From Sabethes cyaneus (Eukaryota; Arthropoda; Insecta; Diptera; Culicidae), in the NCBI RefSeq assembly GCF_943734655.1, contig NC_071354.1:78405838-78469837 (forward strand): a stretch of DNA of 64,000 nt, read 5' to 3'. This document shows positions 1 to 10,463 of this stretch, piece by piece. Every line of letters begins with the position of its first letter. The stretch's first letter is position 1. The notes under the pieces are model-generated. The model made no database searches. It saw nothing but the letters and a program-made list of their open reading frames with translations, and was not told the DNA's origin. The position numbers were made by a program, and so were the translations under genes.

Positions 1-381
1 AGAAAGAGATGTGAGCAAGGATGAGAAAAAGAATAAGAAAGAGGATCAGTAAGAGTATGATCAAAGAGATGAGGTAGAGGATGACAATAGCGATAAGAAA
101 GAGGATTAAAGGCAACGTGAAGAATGAGAAGAGCATCAAAAAGAAGGATGAGAAACAGGACAAGAAATCAAAATAAAAAGAAGGATAAGGAAGTAAATGA
201 AAAAAAATTAAGAAAAGATTACAAGAAATACGCTGAGAAAGAGATGAATGTGTAGAAGAAAAAATAGAGGAAATGACAGTGCACGTACAGTCTACGAGAA
301 AGAAAGAAGATGAAAATGAGAATTAAAAAGTGATTAGATTCTTTTCAATCTACTTTCTCAACTTCTTTCTTTTTCTTTCTT
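1..381. repeat. degenerate GA-rich purine tract
   Basis: The plus strand is almost purely purine, with words such as GAGAAAGA, GATGAGAA and AAGAAAGAGGAT in irregular order. It leads into the TGAGAA array and looks like decayed simple repeat. No gene is supported. Confidence 0.6.
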
Positions 382-547
382 ATGAAAGAGTATGAGAATG
401 AGAATGAGAATGAGAATGAGAATGAGAATGAGAATGAGAATGAGAATGAGAATGAGAATGAGAATGAGAATGAGAATGAGAATGAGAATGAGAATGAGAA
501 TGAGAATGAGAATGAGAATGAGAATGAGAATGAGAATGAGAATGAGA
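382..547 (+). repeat. TGAGAA hexamer microsatellite
   Basis: About 26 almost perfect copies of the hexamer TGAGAA. Because six is divisible by three, open frames run through it in several frames (Glu-Asn and Met-Arg dipeptides). These carry no codon-level signature of a real protein. Confidence 0.95.
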
Positions 548-1086
548 AAAAAGACGAGAAGGATGAGCAGGACGTGGATGAAGAAGAGACTAAGAAAGAT
601 GATGAGAGTATACAGAGATACGCAGCAGAAGATACAGACAATATTGCAAATCGAGTGAGAAGCCAGCGATGTCTACTCTCACATAGCATTCAATGCTTAC
701 GCCGCTCTCGCAAGCGTAAAATAAACAGCCGCCGATCTTTCTACCTACACACACGCGAGAACACAGCCTCATACCGTCCCTATGCTGCGCTTACTCACGA
801 GTCAAATAACAGTGAGGGCTTTCTTTTTTTCTTCATCTTCGCCCTCGATTCTATTCACGGACGGGAGTGCAAACGCTCGCGAGTAATCGGTTCAGGAGCT
901 CGGGCTGCAATGGCGAATGAGAGCGCCGACGGTAGATGTTGACTATACACACTTACTTATGCCGGCGTGTTCGTTAGAATTAGTACGTGTGTGGGAGAAA
1001 ATTAGACCACACGAGTGTGAGATTCGTAACGCTGGATATAGCAGTAGTGATAGATTGTATGTTTGTCGACTGTTGGGATTTTTTTC

Positions 1087-1169
1087 CTCGGCTTAATCAG
1101 TCTCAAAAATGTCTAAAACGAGTTTGGTCTCTTCATCCGACAGTTGATTTGAGACTGATCAAGCCGAGG
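1087..1169. repeat. 22-bp inverted repeat (hairpin)
   Basis: Arms at 1087-1108 and 1148-1169 are inverse copies with one mismatch (core CCTCGGCTTAATCAGTCTC), separated by 39 bp. It lies just before the GAAATA array. It could be a short MITE remnant; the stem is too short to claim a microRNA. Confidence 0.6.
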
Positions 1170-1214
1170 AAAAGAATCCGAAAAGTAGTGATAGAGGTAG
1201 AGCGAGAGTTAGAG

Positions 1215-1602
1215 ATAGAAATAGAAATAGAAATAGAAATAGAAATAGAAATAGAAATAGAAATAGAAATAGAAATAGAAATAGAAATAGAAATAGAAAT
1301 AGAAATAGAAATAGAAATAGAAATAGAAATAGAAATAGAAATAGAAATAGAAATAGAAATAGAAATAGAAATAGAAATAGAAATAGAAATAGAAATAGAA
1401 ATAGAAATAGAAATAGAAATAGAAATAGAAATAGAAATAGAAATAGAAATAGAAATAGAAATAGAAATAGAAATAGAAATAGAAATAGAAATAGAAATAG
1501 AAATAGAAATAGAAATAGAAATAGAAATAGAAATAGAAATAGAAATAGAAATAGAAATAGAAATAGAAATAGAAATAGAAATAGAAATAGAAATAGAAAT
1601 AG
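1215..1602 (+). repeat. GAAATA hexamer microsatellite
   Basis: About 64 essentially perfect copies of GAAATA, a 388-bp uninterrupted array. All frames stay open for the whole array on at least one strand. The purity suggests recent expansion. Confidence 0.97.
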
Positions 1603-1849
1603 AAGTAGAAAAAGAGATAGAGAACAATATGAACAAATAGAAGAAGAAATAGGCATACAGACAGTGTAAGAGACAGTTTATGAGACAGAAAGAAGATGAA
1701 AAAGAATTGGAAAGACAATAGGATTCAACAAGACAACGTGAAGAATGAGAAAGAGCATCAAAAAGAGAATTACAAGGACGATGAGAAAAAGTATACGTAA
1801 ATGAGTGAGAAAGATGAAGACAAAGGATTTAAAAGAGGCTTAGAAATAG

Positions 1850-2005
<156 letters not shown>

Positions 2006-2424
2006 GGGTTAACGGTTCTGGGTTATCATTTACAACACTGATTCGCATTCCTTAATTGCCACGGGATTGTTGACAGCGCCATTCATTGTGATTGATTTGA
2101 AGTAGAATTGTCTTACAACTACCATGTGGACACCCAGTTAAAATATCAATTAGCGAACGTCCTCTGCATATTACTTGTTGCTTTAGACACTCTACTTTAC
2201 AGCTATTTTCATAGTTGACAGGAATACTGACTGACTGACGCAAAGCTGCAAATGAAACGCTCAAAAACTATTTTCCTCGCTTTGAGTCACATACCATGCA
2301 CAAATATCCCTTCAGCCCTGTTTCTATTCCGCAAGTTAACAGTTCCGAACAAATTCATGCAGTAGCAAAAGGAAAGGATGACCGCTCACTTTTATATGAC
2401 GTTTCATTTCCAGGACGTCAAATT

Positions 2425-2920
2425 AGACTAGATTCAATATTTAAACACAAAGTTGGTTGAAGAAAAGGGGTGGTTTTATACTTAAACAAAATTGTTTACC
2501 TTTAAATTAGACTAGGTTAAATATTATTACATTGAGTTGATCGCCGCAATTCAAATTGTTTGTTTCTTGTGATCGGCGGTTTTCGGCGAAAATAAATATC
2601 AACTTAAGTGCCAGTTTGTCCGTACGTTTCGAGTTACTTACTGGCTTTCACTCACCATCTGCGGACACTAAAGAGATAGAGTGTATAGTGTAAAGTCGCA
2701 AAATTTGTAAGTTCGAATTTAAATTTGATTTGTATTATGTGTTATGTTGGTTAATATAATGTTTTAGTGTCCGCAGATGATGAGTGAAAGCCAGTAAGTA
2801 ACTCGAAACGTACGGACAAACTGGCACTTAAGTTGATATTTATTTTCGCCGAAAACCGCCGATCACAAGAAGCAAACTAGGTTAAATGTTCAAACGACTA
2901 AATCGATTAAAGAAAAGGGG
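2425..2920. repeat. direct repeat flanking the foldback element
   Basis: The stretches at about 2425-2475 and 2870-2920 share the order ACTAGRTTMAAT, then CAAAC, then a GAAGAAAAGGGGT-like word. A third ACTAGGTTAAAT lies near 2510. The foldback at 2558-2877 therefore sits within an older repeated unit. Confidence 0.45.
2558..2877. mobile_element. foldback MITE with 115-bp terminal inverted repeats
   Basis: Arms 2558-2672 and 2763-2877 are inverse copies over 115 bp with only about two visible mismatches. A 90-bp AT-rich loop separates them. There is no coding capacity. The almost identical arms point to a non-autonomous DNA transposon or recent palindrome formation. No unambiguous target duplication was found right at the arm ends. 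Confidence 0.85.
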
Positions 2921-3180
2921 TAGTCTCGCACTCTGGAGTACTTTCCAACCACAGATAGCAAATTGGTCGTAAAGAATCGTCGACCTGTTGAGAAGGAGGG
3001 GGGTGGAGGTTGTTACACACTAAACAAATGAAATGTGTTTAACTGTCGTCCCTGCCTGTGAAGTAAGCTAATCATATTTTCTTCATGATAATAAAAGTAA
3101 AGTGTAAGAAAATTTGAACTTAAAACTTTACATACATTTTCACTATTGAGCGTATAAAAGATCTTTATGAATATGAAATT

Positions 3181-3385
3181 ATAAAATTGCTGGACATTTT
3201 ATCTATCCAACGACATATTAACAGTTATAATTCGTTCAGTAGTATAGTAGCAGTAGCAGTAGCAGTAGTACTATTAGCAGTTGAAATCTTTCATTCAAAT
3301 GTTACACTTCTATTTTCGTTCTGCTTCTATTTCTTCTGTTCTAGCCGGTATAGTAAACAAAGCCGTAGTACTACGTCAAAAAAGT
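3181..3385 (+). repeat. dispersed repeat, copy 1
   Basis: This matches 10211-10392 in order and orientation. Shared blocks are TCTATCCAACGACATAT, GAAATCTTTCATTCAAA, TTACACTTCTATTTTCGTT and TATAGTAAACAAAG, then a short palindrome GTAGTMCTACGTC. It is an unidentified transposon fragment with a small CAGTAG trinucleotide run inside. Confidence 0.6.
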
Positions 3386-3439
3386 GACAAAGTTCCCCCG
3401 TCCCAATAGGTCGAAGAATCTTTACGACGTTCAGACTTA

Positions 3440-4650
3440 TATTAATTTGATATCTGTGCTTGGGAAGTACGCCAGAAAAACTGATAACCTCTCTCGTCCT
3501 GACAAAATTTCTTACGACCACTGTAAACCTAGTCCAATTGAATTGGGTTAGTTACAGTTCGGACACCAAACAAAATACAATGGCCATCCCCGACAATAAT
3601 TTGCTTGACCAAATGCACTATATTATGGACAATTTAATTGGTTTGCCAAATGATCAATATCAATATTGTTTTCAGTTTTTAGCGAGTAACATAAAGATAT
3701 GCCAAGTAATGGTGTGATAACGTCATTGGACATATTCGGGTTGAAAATGGAACATAGTTTTGATGCAAATGAGACTAAAGATGGAAAATCCATTTTCTCG
3801 ATAATCATCATCATCATCATCATGATGATCACATCATTAAAAGAGAACTTGGAAAAAGTAAACAGAATAAAGCATGTCACAATTTGCTGCCCTGTTTCAA
3901 AAAAAAACTGCAGAGCTGTTTGATGTGAGGAGTGTGCTCAACGCATTTCTTATAACACAATAATAATCAAGAAATTGGACGAATCAAAAACAAAAGAAGG
4001 AGTGAGTTTATAAATATCACATATCACACTCGCGAAAGTAGGATAAATAGGAGAAAACAGCAATTTTGAAGCTAACAGTTGTCGACTGACCTCGCAAAAG
4101 AAATGAACAACAAGGAGGATGAAAAAATGTGTCACAATGCCAGTTGATAATAATTATCAGAAGGAGGCTTTTATCAATCTATCAATGTGAATGATAAGTA
4201 GTCATTGATGGTTTCAATTTTGTTTACTTTCGCTATCTCACAAATATTTTTGGATAAATTTGGATTTGCTAATGTAAATTTTAGAATTATTGGATGCTTC
4301 AACCTTCAAGTTTTTATATTTATGATCTTTTAACCTGTTGATCTTTCAATCTTTACATTATTAAATCTCCAAATTTAAAAACTTTGATAAGATTTAGTTG
4401 AAATTAATGTTCTCATGGGTTGTACCCCTCTTCACGAAAAGCATTTTTTATATTATTTACAAAAAAATTGTCTTGTTCAATGAAGTTAACATGAAAATAT
4501 ATACATACATTTGATTTCAATTCAAGATATACAATTAAGCGCTGACCAAAGATTATATTCTCTTGGTAGCGATTAAAATTTTCCTGCTACAGCAAAGCTA
4601 ATCCATGTCTTCCAGCTAGTTCCAACAATTCTCATGCCGGAGCACACGTT
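3440..4650. other. AT-rich low-copy DNA, no gene seen
   Basis: Only short open frames, a short ATC trinucleotide run near 3806-3826 and general AT richness are visible. Nothing recognisable on either strand. Confidence 0.4.
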
Positions 4651-4807
4651 CAAGAGATTCAGAATAAATTCCAACGCAAGTACAGTACAGTAGCATTATT
4701 TTTATCCTTTCCCATCACTTTATCGCAAAATGAAAGCACTGAAGCAAACTTCAAAAGCATATTTCCCACCGCACACGGATCACAAACCAAGCCGGAATTA
4801 ATACCAG

Positions 4808-5413
4808 TCACGTTCGCAAAAGCACCAGAATGGCCCATTTTCGCTGCAAAGCAAACACACATGACCAATCGCCAGCAGCCGTGTCGGCAAATACCTGCGC
4901 CCATCCTGCTCCTTTCCGATCTTCGTGGTGTCCACTCGACGTGGGGCCCCACGAAGGTAGCTCATTGTTCTTACCGAAGCTAGTCAACAACCGAATATGA
5001 ACGTATGTTAAGGTGTAAACCACATTTGCCACGCAGCTATACTTTAGGTCCCCCTCAACAGACGTCTCGATCCTGTACAGTCTAAAAATGCACGTGACAG
5101 TCGTTCGTCGCACGTGCACCTGGCCTTGCCGGTACTCGACACAGGAACAATCAGCGGACGTCATAGTAGAGTGGTATTTATAGTTGGGGCTAAAATGTGT
5201 GCAGGAATCAATCCTTACAAGTTCGCCAGCTGGGACGTCGACGGAGCATGATTCCAGACAGGGCAAACCGTTGGCAGGCGGCTGCCGGCTCTCTACCGGT
5301 GCTTCGTCACAATCTTCAACTGGTACCTCGAACCGGGAAGATCCTTTCCAAAAACATCGAAAGTCTGGCGTTTCCAGCGCGACAATCACAACGCACGACA
5401 AACGAAACTGCAT
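4808..5413 (-). CDS. possible unidentified cysteine-rich protein, 201 codons
   Basis: This is an uninterrupted minus-strand frame of 201 codons in GC-richer DNA that looks low-copy. The first residues (MQFRLSCVVIVALE) could be a weak signal peptide. Cysteines recur over the first half (for example in CLESCSVDV and SADCSCVEY). I recognise no family. The C-terminal third looks non-coding in composition, so a splice site may end the true exon earlier. A TATAAATA word and two CACGTG E-boxes lie inside the frame, which argues equally for regulatory DNA. It may be a chance frame. Confidence 0.2.
   Translation of the reverse strand: MQFRLSCVVIVALETPDFRCFWKGSSRFEVPVEDCDEAPVESRQPPANGLPCLESCSVDVPAGELVRIDSCTHFSPNYKYHSTMTSADCSCVEYRQGQVHVRRTTVTCIFRLYRIETSVEGDLKYSCVANVVYTLTYVHIRLLTSFGKNNELPSWGPTSSGHHEDRKGAGWAQVFADTAAGDWSCVFALQRKWAILVLLRT
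5091..5182. promoter_or_regulatory. paired CACGTG E-boxes with nearby TATA-like word
   Basis: Perfect palindromic E-boxes lie at 5091-5096 and 5111-5116, 20 bp start to start. A TATTTATA word (TATAAATA on the minus strand) lies at 5175-5182. E-boxes of this type bind bHLH factors such as CLOCK/CYCLE, MYC or USF. Whether this is a promoter is inference; no transcript is identified. Confidence 0.25.
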
Positions 5414-5929
5414 TCTACCGGCACTCTCGACGCGACACTCAAGTTTTCGGCTTCAAGCGATTCCAAACGCGATAAATCGTCATCGACAATTCGATTCGCG
5501 AGATTTTCGAGCGATACACACTTCCGAATCCACCGGCTGAATGAAATCAACTGAAGAAGTCCAACCGGAATCAGCTCTCAAATTGTTTTACAATTTCGTT
5601 TCTTCTTATCGGTACGTACACTTACGGACCCCAGCGCAGATGGTAAGCCCCCCTGGTCGGACCTTTCCCCGACAGCAACAGTAACAACAGCTGGATGCAT
5701 GCGTGTGCAAAGATCTTTTCGCACAATACGGGCCCCAATGATGCAACGAGCGTGACGGTTCGGAAAACTCATATAAATTCGGAACTGAAGGTGATAAGGG
5801 TAGACAATTAAACGTATTGTCGGAGAGGAAAATAAAAACTCCGCGGAAAAGTCACTGCCGGCCAAATGCATAAACATGCGCGGATTGACAAAGCCGGATC
5901 AAAAAGTTGGTCCGGTGAAATTCGTTCGA

Positions 5930-6060
5930 AAATTTTAAGACCGCCGCTGCTGCAGTTCGCGACTCAGCGTGTTTAGATTGCAATCGAGCCTCTCGGGGGC
6001 ATCTCAGTCGCTCGTTCGTCGTCGCCGTTCGGTGTAAGTGAACATCGCTGCCGCGCAGCA
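5930..6060 (+). promoter_or_regulatory. GC-rich candidate transcription start and 5' exon
   Basis: A CpG-bearing stretch contains an insect initiator-like TCAGTC (A at 6006) followed by GTCGTCGCCGTT and a good splice-donor word GTAAGT at 6034-6039. This is how a short non-coding first exon would look. No downstream coding exon is recognised, so the call is weak. Confidence 0.22.
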
Positions 6061-6884
6061 GTTAATGGATAACTTTTACCACTTACCAGTCTCATCATTG
6101 CATCGGTTAGGAGTAGATTAAAGATCATTGCCAGTCAACAGGGTTGAACCGTGCGGGGTAGGTGCAAAAAAAGCAGCTGAACAAGGTAGTTACGTTTCGT
6201 AGTTACGATTTATCATTAACCTGATAATTATAAATTGTTGGGCGAAATTGTTACAACGGTGACGCTTGTAGGCGGAAGATGTGGTGATAGACCAGTTCAA
6301 AAGTTATATCTGGGAGGTTAATCAAATTAAATGATTCAATTAGTAGCGAAAAATATTGCACAAGCCTGAACAAAGGCTTAGTTTTATTTGTTTTTTAATC
6401 TGCTCATACAACATCGGCTTTTTAAAGTTTATCAAAAAATAGTCTATTGACCTTATTAGTGGGATTAATTGAAATACATACACACAATTAAGGTTTTGTT
6501 GTGAAAACTTCAAGTGCTTTACCGCAGATTAATGGTCAGTTTATCCCACAACTTATTTATTATTTATTTTATTTTTAATAAATATTCAACATAAACAACA
6601 TAAAAATTATTAGACTCAGCTTATTAATTATCTTGAGTAGTCAGGATTTGACCTTTATATTGAAATTAAATCTTAAAAGTTGAAAGAAATTTCTAATACA
6701 AAAATGTTACGATTTTGTCAGCTCCCGATTTTATCAGCTTTTTAACTTGATTTTGTCAGCCTATACATTTTGTTTAACTTTTGTGATTTTAAACATGATT
6801 TATAAAACTTTTCAGTCTGCTTGAAACTATTCTGATTCTCTGGGGAGAGTTTTTGAATAAAATGATGCCTTCTTGCGAGTAATT

Positions 6885-7250
6885 CGGGGTCAAAATCAGG
6901 GTATTTTTATAGTAAAAGTTCTATAGTTCCTAAACAAGCAAAGATAGAGGTATACTATATTCAGCAATGTTGTGTATTTTTACTATTTGTACAACTTTGT
7001 AAAACAGAAAAAAGTCATACATCAACTACAAAAACAGCTAAAATAGAAAAACTAATTTAAACGATTTTTCATTTATGAGAAATAGGATTTTTCTATCTTT
7101 CGTGAAGAGATAGAAGGTTACTGTCTTCAGCAAAATTTCTTGTAATAATATGCTGTAAAACTTTGCAGAACATATCAATGTGTTATATTGAAACTGAGGA
7201 AAAATAAATTTTTTATTGTACTTTTAGGAGAATTAATCAAAATTTGAATG
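6885..7250 (+). repeat. outer inverted repeat, left arm
   Basis: This matches 14075-14432 in inverse orientation, including the words CCTAAACAAGCAAAGATA, TACTATTTGTACAACTTT, GAAAATTTTGCT-like blocks and GTGTTATATTGAAACTGA. Divergence is moderate, with small indels. It is a second copy of the left half of the surrounding element. Confidence 0.75.
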
Positions 7251-7286
7251 ATAATGACAATAGACCGTTGTATTTTTATTAAAAGA

Positions 7287-9383
7287 CTAGCTGACCCGAC
7301 AAACTTCGAATTGCCACAAATTAACCTGTGTTGTACATAAATCATGAATCTCGGATGATCTTTGTCACTATCTCGAGTTTTGCAAGCCCCCCAGTGGGCG
7401 GCGCTTCCGACGGCGGGTCACCGGCAACACTCGCGACCGGCTCGTCCTGAATGATCTAGTGTTACTATAGATAGTTTTTGTGGTCTTGTTATTGATTAAT
7501 GTTTTATGGAAGAGTCTTGAATTTCTCGAGTTGGATTAGTTTTTGAGTTTCGCAAAAATTTCTGTTTTATTTGTATGAGAGTCCATATCCCCCTACCACA
7601 GGGGTGAGAGGTCTCTAACTATCATAAAATAAATTCAAGACTCAAAAATCTCCTACATGCTAAATTTGGTTCCATTTGCTTGATTAGTACTCGAATTATA
7701 AGGAAATTTGTATTTCATTTGTATGGGAGCCCACCCTCTTAAAAGGGAAAGGGGTCGTAATACACCACAGAAAAAAAATTCTGCCATCTAAAACTCTCAC
7801 ATGCCAAATTTGGTTCCATTTGCTTGATTAGTTCTAAAGTTATGAGCAAATTTGTATTTCGTTTGAATGGGAGCCCCCCCCCCTCCTAAAAAGGTAAGAA
7901 GTCCTAATTCATAATGGGAAAAATGGTTGCCTCCAAAAACACCCACATGCCAAATATAGTTCCATTTGCTGGATTAGTTCTCGAGTTATGAGGAAATTTG
8001 TATTTCGTTTGTATAGGACCCCCCCTCCTAAAGTGGGGAGGGGTCCCAATTCATCATTGAAAAAAAAATTGTCTACAAAAACACACATATGCCAAATTTG
8101 GTTCAATTCGCTTGATTAGTTCTCGAGTTATGAGGAAATTTGTATTTCATTTGTACAGGAGCCCCTCCTCTTAAAGTGGGGAGGGGTCCTAATTCACCAT
8201 AGAAAATTTTCTTGCTCTCGAAAACCTTCACATGCCAAATTTGGTTGCATTTGCTTGATTAGTTCTCGAGTTATGAGGAAATTTGCATGGAAGCCCCCCC
8301 TCTTAAAGGGGAGAGGAGTTATAATTCCTCTTATAAAGAGGGGAGGGGTCTCAATTCACCATAGAATAAATTCTTGTCACCAAAAAAAACACCCACATGC
8401 CAAATGTTGTTCTATTTGCTTGATTAGTTCTCGAGTTAGGAGGAAATTTGTATTTCATTTGTACAGGAGCCCCCCCTCTTAGAGTGGGGAGGGGTCCTAA
8501 TTCACCGTAGAAAATTTTCCTGCCCTCGAAAACCTTCACATGCCAAATTTGGTTCCATTTGCTTGATTAGTTCTCGAGTTATGAGGAAATTTGTATGGAA
8601 GCCCCCCCTCTTAAAGGGGAGAGGAGTTACAATTCCCCTTATAAAGAGGGAGGGGTCTCAATTTACCATAGAATAAATTCTTGTCACCGAAAACACCCAC
8701 ATGCCAAATTTGGTTCTATTTGCTTGATTAGTTCTCGAGTTATGAGGAAATTTGTATTTCATTTGTACAGGAGCCCCCCCTCCTAAAGTGGGGAGAGGTT
8801 CTTATTCATCATAGAAAAAATTCTTGCCTCCAAAAACACCTACATGCCAAATTTGGTTCCATTTGCTGGATTAGCTTTCGAGTTATGAGGAAATTGGTAT
8901 TTCATTTGTACAGGAGCCCCCCCTCTTAAAGTGAGGAGGGGTCCTAATTCAACATAGAAAATTTTCTTGCCCTCGAAAACTTTCACATGCCAAATTTGGT
9001 TCCATTTGCTTGATTAGTTCTCGAGTTATGAGGAAATTTGTATGGAAACCCCTCCTCTTAAAGGGGAGAGGAGTTTTAATTCCCCTTATAAAGAGGGGAG
9101 GGGTCTCAAATTACCCTAGAATAAATTCTTGTCACCGAAAACACCCACATGCCAAATTTGGTTCTATTTGCTTGATTAGTTCTCGAGTTATGCAGAAATT
9201 TGTGTTTCATTTGTATGGGAGCCCCCCCTCTTAGTGGGGGGAGGGGTCTCTAACCATCACTAAAACCTTTCCTGGCCCCAAAAACCTCTACATGCAAATT
9301 TTCACGCCGATTGGTTCAGTAGTTTTTGATTCTATAAGGAACACAGGACAGACAGACAGAAATCCTTCTTTATAGGTATAGAT
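7287..9383 (+). mobile_element. tandem-array repeat element, copy E1
   Basis: The head is CTAGCTGACCCGACAAACTT and the tail is a GACAGACAGA run followed by TTTATAGGTATAGAT. In between lie a GC-rich segment (near 7385-7445) and about 11 tandem units of roughly 145-165 bp. Each unit holds ACATGCCAAATTTGG, GATTAGTTCTCGAGTTATGA, a poly-C block and a GTGGGGAGGGGTC block. There are no terminal inverted repeats and no protein. Three relatives occur at 28475, 36790 and 37858. A non-autonomous Helentron/HINE-like or SINE-like origin is possible but not shown. Confidence 0.8.
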
Positions 9384-9484
9384 GTGGCTTTTTGGTCTCG
9401 GGTTTCTCACGAAAACTTTATTTTACGTTAAGCTGAACGTAAAATAAAGTTTTCGTAAGAAACCCGAGACCGAAAAGCCACATC
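9381..9484. repeat. 49-bp-arm hairpin next to the E1 tail
   Basis: Arms 9381-9429 and 9436-9484 are inverse with about two mismatches, around a 6-bp loop AAGCTG. It abuts the tail of E1 exactly. It resembles an insertion by-product or a tiny palindromic MITE. Its fold would be strong in RNA or single-stranded DNA. Confidence 0.8.
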
Positions 9485-10210
9485 TTTAATCAAAATTTGA
9501 ATTCGGCTGGACCATAGAACTTTTAATTTTGAAAAACTATAAAGGTATACAGCCCTAAGGGTTGTACGAAAGGGTGACGTAGGACTATATCAGATCATCA
9601 GATCAAAGACTAATGCAAACTGCATTTCTGGCATATGTATATTTATAAGAATCCGCCAATGCCAATGTTTAAGTGAATGTTTAAAAGAGAAGAGCGAAAT
9701 ATTCAGATTCAATTCTTCATTTAATGGACGGGGGTTCATAAGTACAACGCCTGCAACCTTTGGTTTTCTTTTAAAAATCAATTGTGTGCACGGTCGGTCC
9801 GGCACGGTCCGGTTGCCAATTGCGTATCCTCCTACCACAGGGGTGAGGGGTCTCAAAATTCATAAAATAAACAAATTCAAAACCCCCACATGCCATTCCA
9901 TTTGCTTGATTAGTTCTCGAGCTAAGAAGAAATTTATATTTCATTTGTATAGGATCTCCTCTTCTCAAAGAAAGCAAAGGTTCTAATTCGCCATAGAAAA
10001 ATTCCCCCAACCCCTCCTGTTAAAAGACGGATAGGGCTTATTATACCATAGACAAAATTGCTGCCATCTAAAACCCCCACATGCCAAATTTGGTTCCATT
10101 TGCTTGATTAGTTCTCGAGTTTTGAGGAAATTTGTGTTTTCATTTGTGTGTCATTTGTTTAGGAGCCCCCCCTCTTACGCGCTCCTCAAAATTGCTCTCT
10201 TACCCCCCTA

Positions 10211-10392
10211 TAAAATTGCTGGTCAGTTTATCTATCCAACGACATATAAATTGTTTAGTTTCGTTTAGTAGTTTAGTAGTTATTAGCATTTGAAATCTTT
10301 CATTCAAACGTTACACTTCTATTTTCGTTTTCACAAAGTGCTACCCAATGCCAGTATAGTAAACAAAGACGTAGTCCTACGTCAAAAGTCTT
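10211..10392 (+). repeat. dispersed repeat, copy 2
   Basis: Same unidentified family as 3181-3385, in the same orientation, ending in the short palindrome GACGTAGTCCTACGTC. It lies just left of the giant palindrome. Confidence 0.6.
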
Positions 10393-10463
10393 CCAAAGGT
10401 TCCATAAACCTAACACCAAGTTTTCCCGCTCAAAGCAAAGGCGCACCAAAAATGGTTTTGGAC

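Noticed and set aside
1087..1169. MicroRNA precursor
   Set aside because: A 22-bp stem with a 39-base loop next to microsatellites and no recognised mature sequence; a MITE remnant is simpler.
7600..9300. Regularly spaced repeats that could suggest a CRISPR-like array
   Set aside because: The whole ~145-165-bp unit is repeated, including the supposed spacers. The host is a eukaryote, and the array lies inside a dispersed mobile element.
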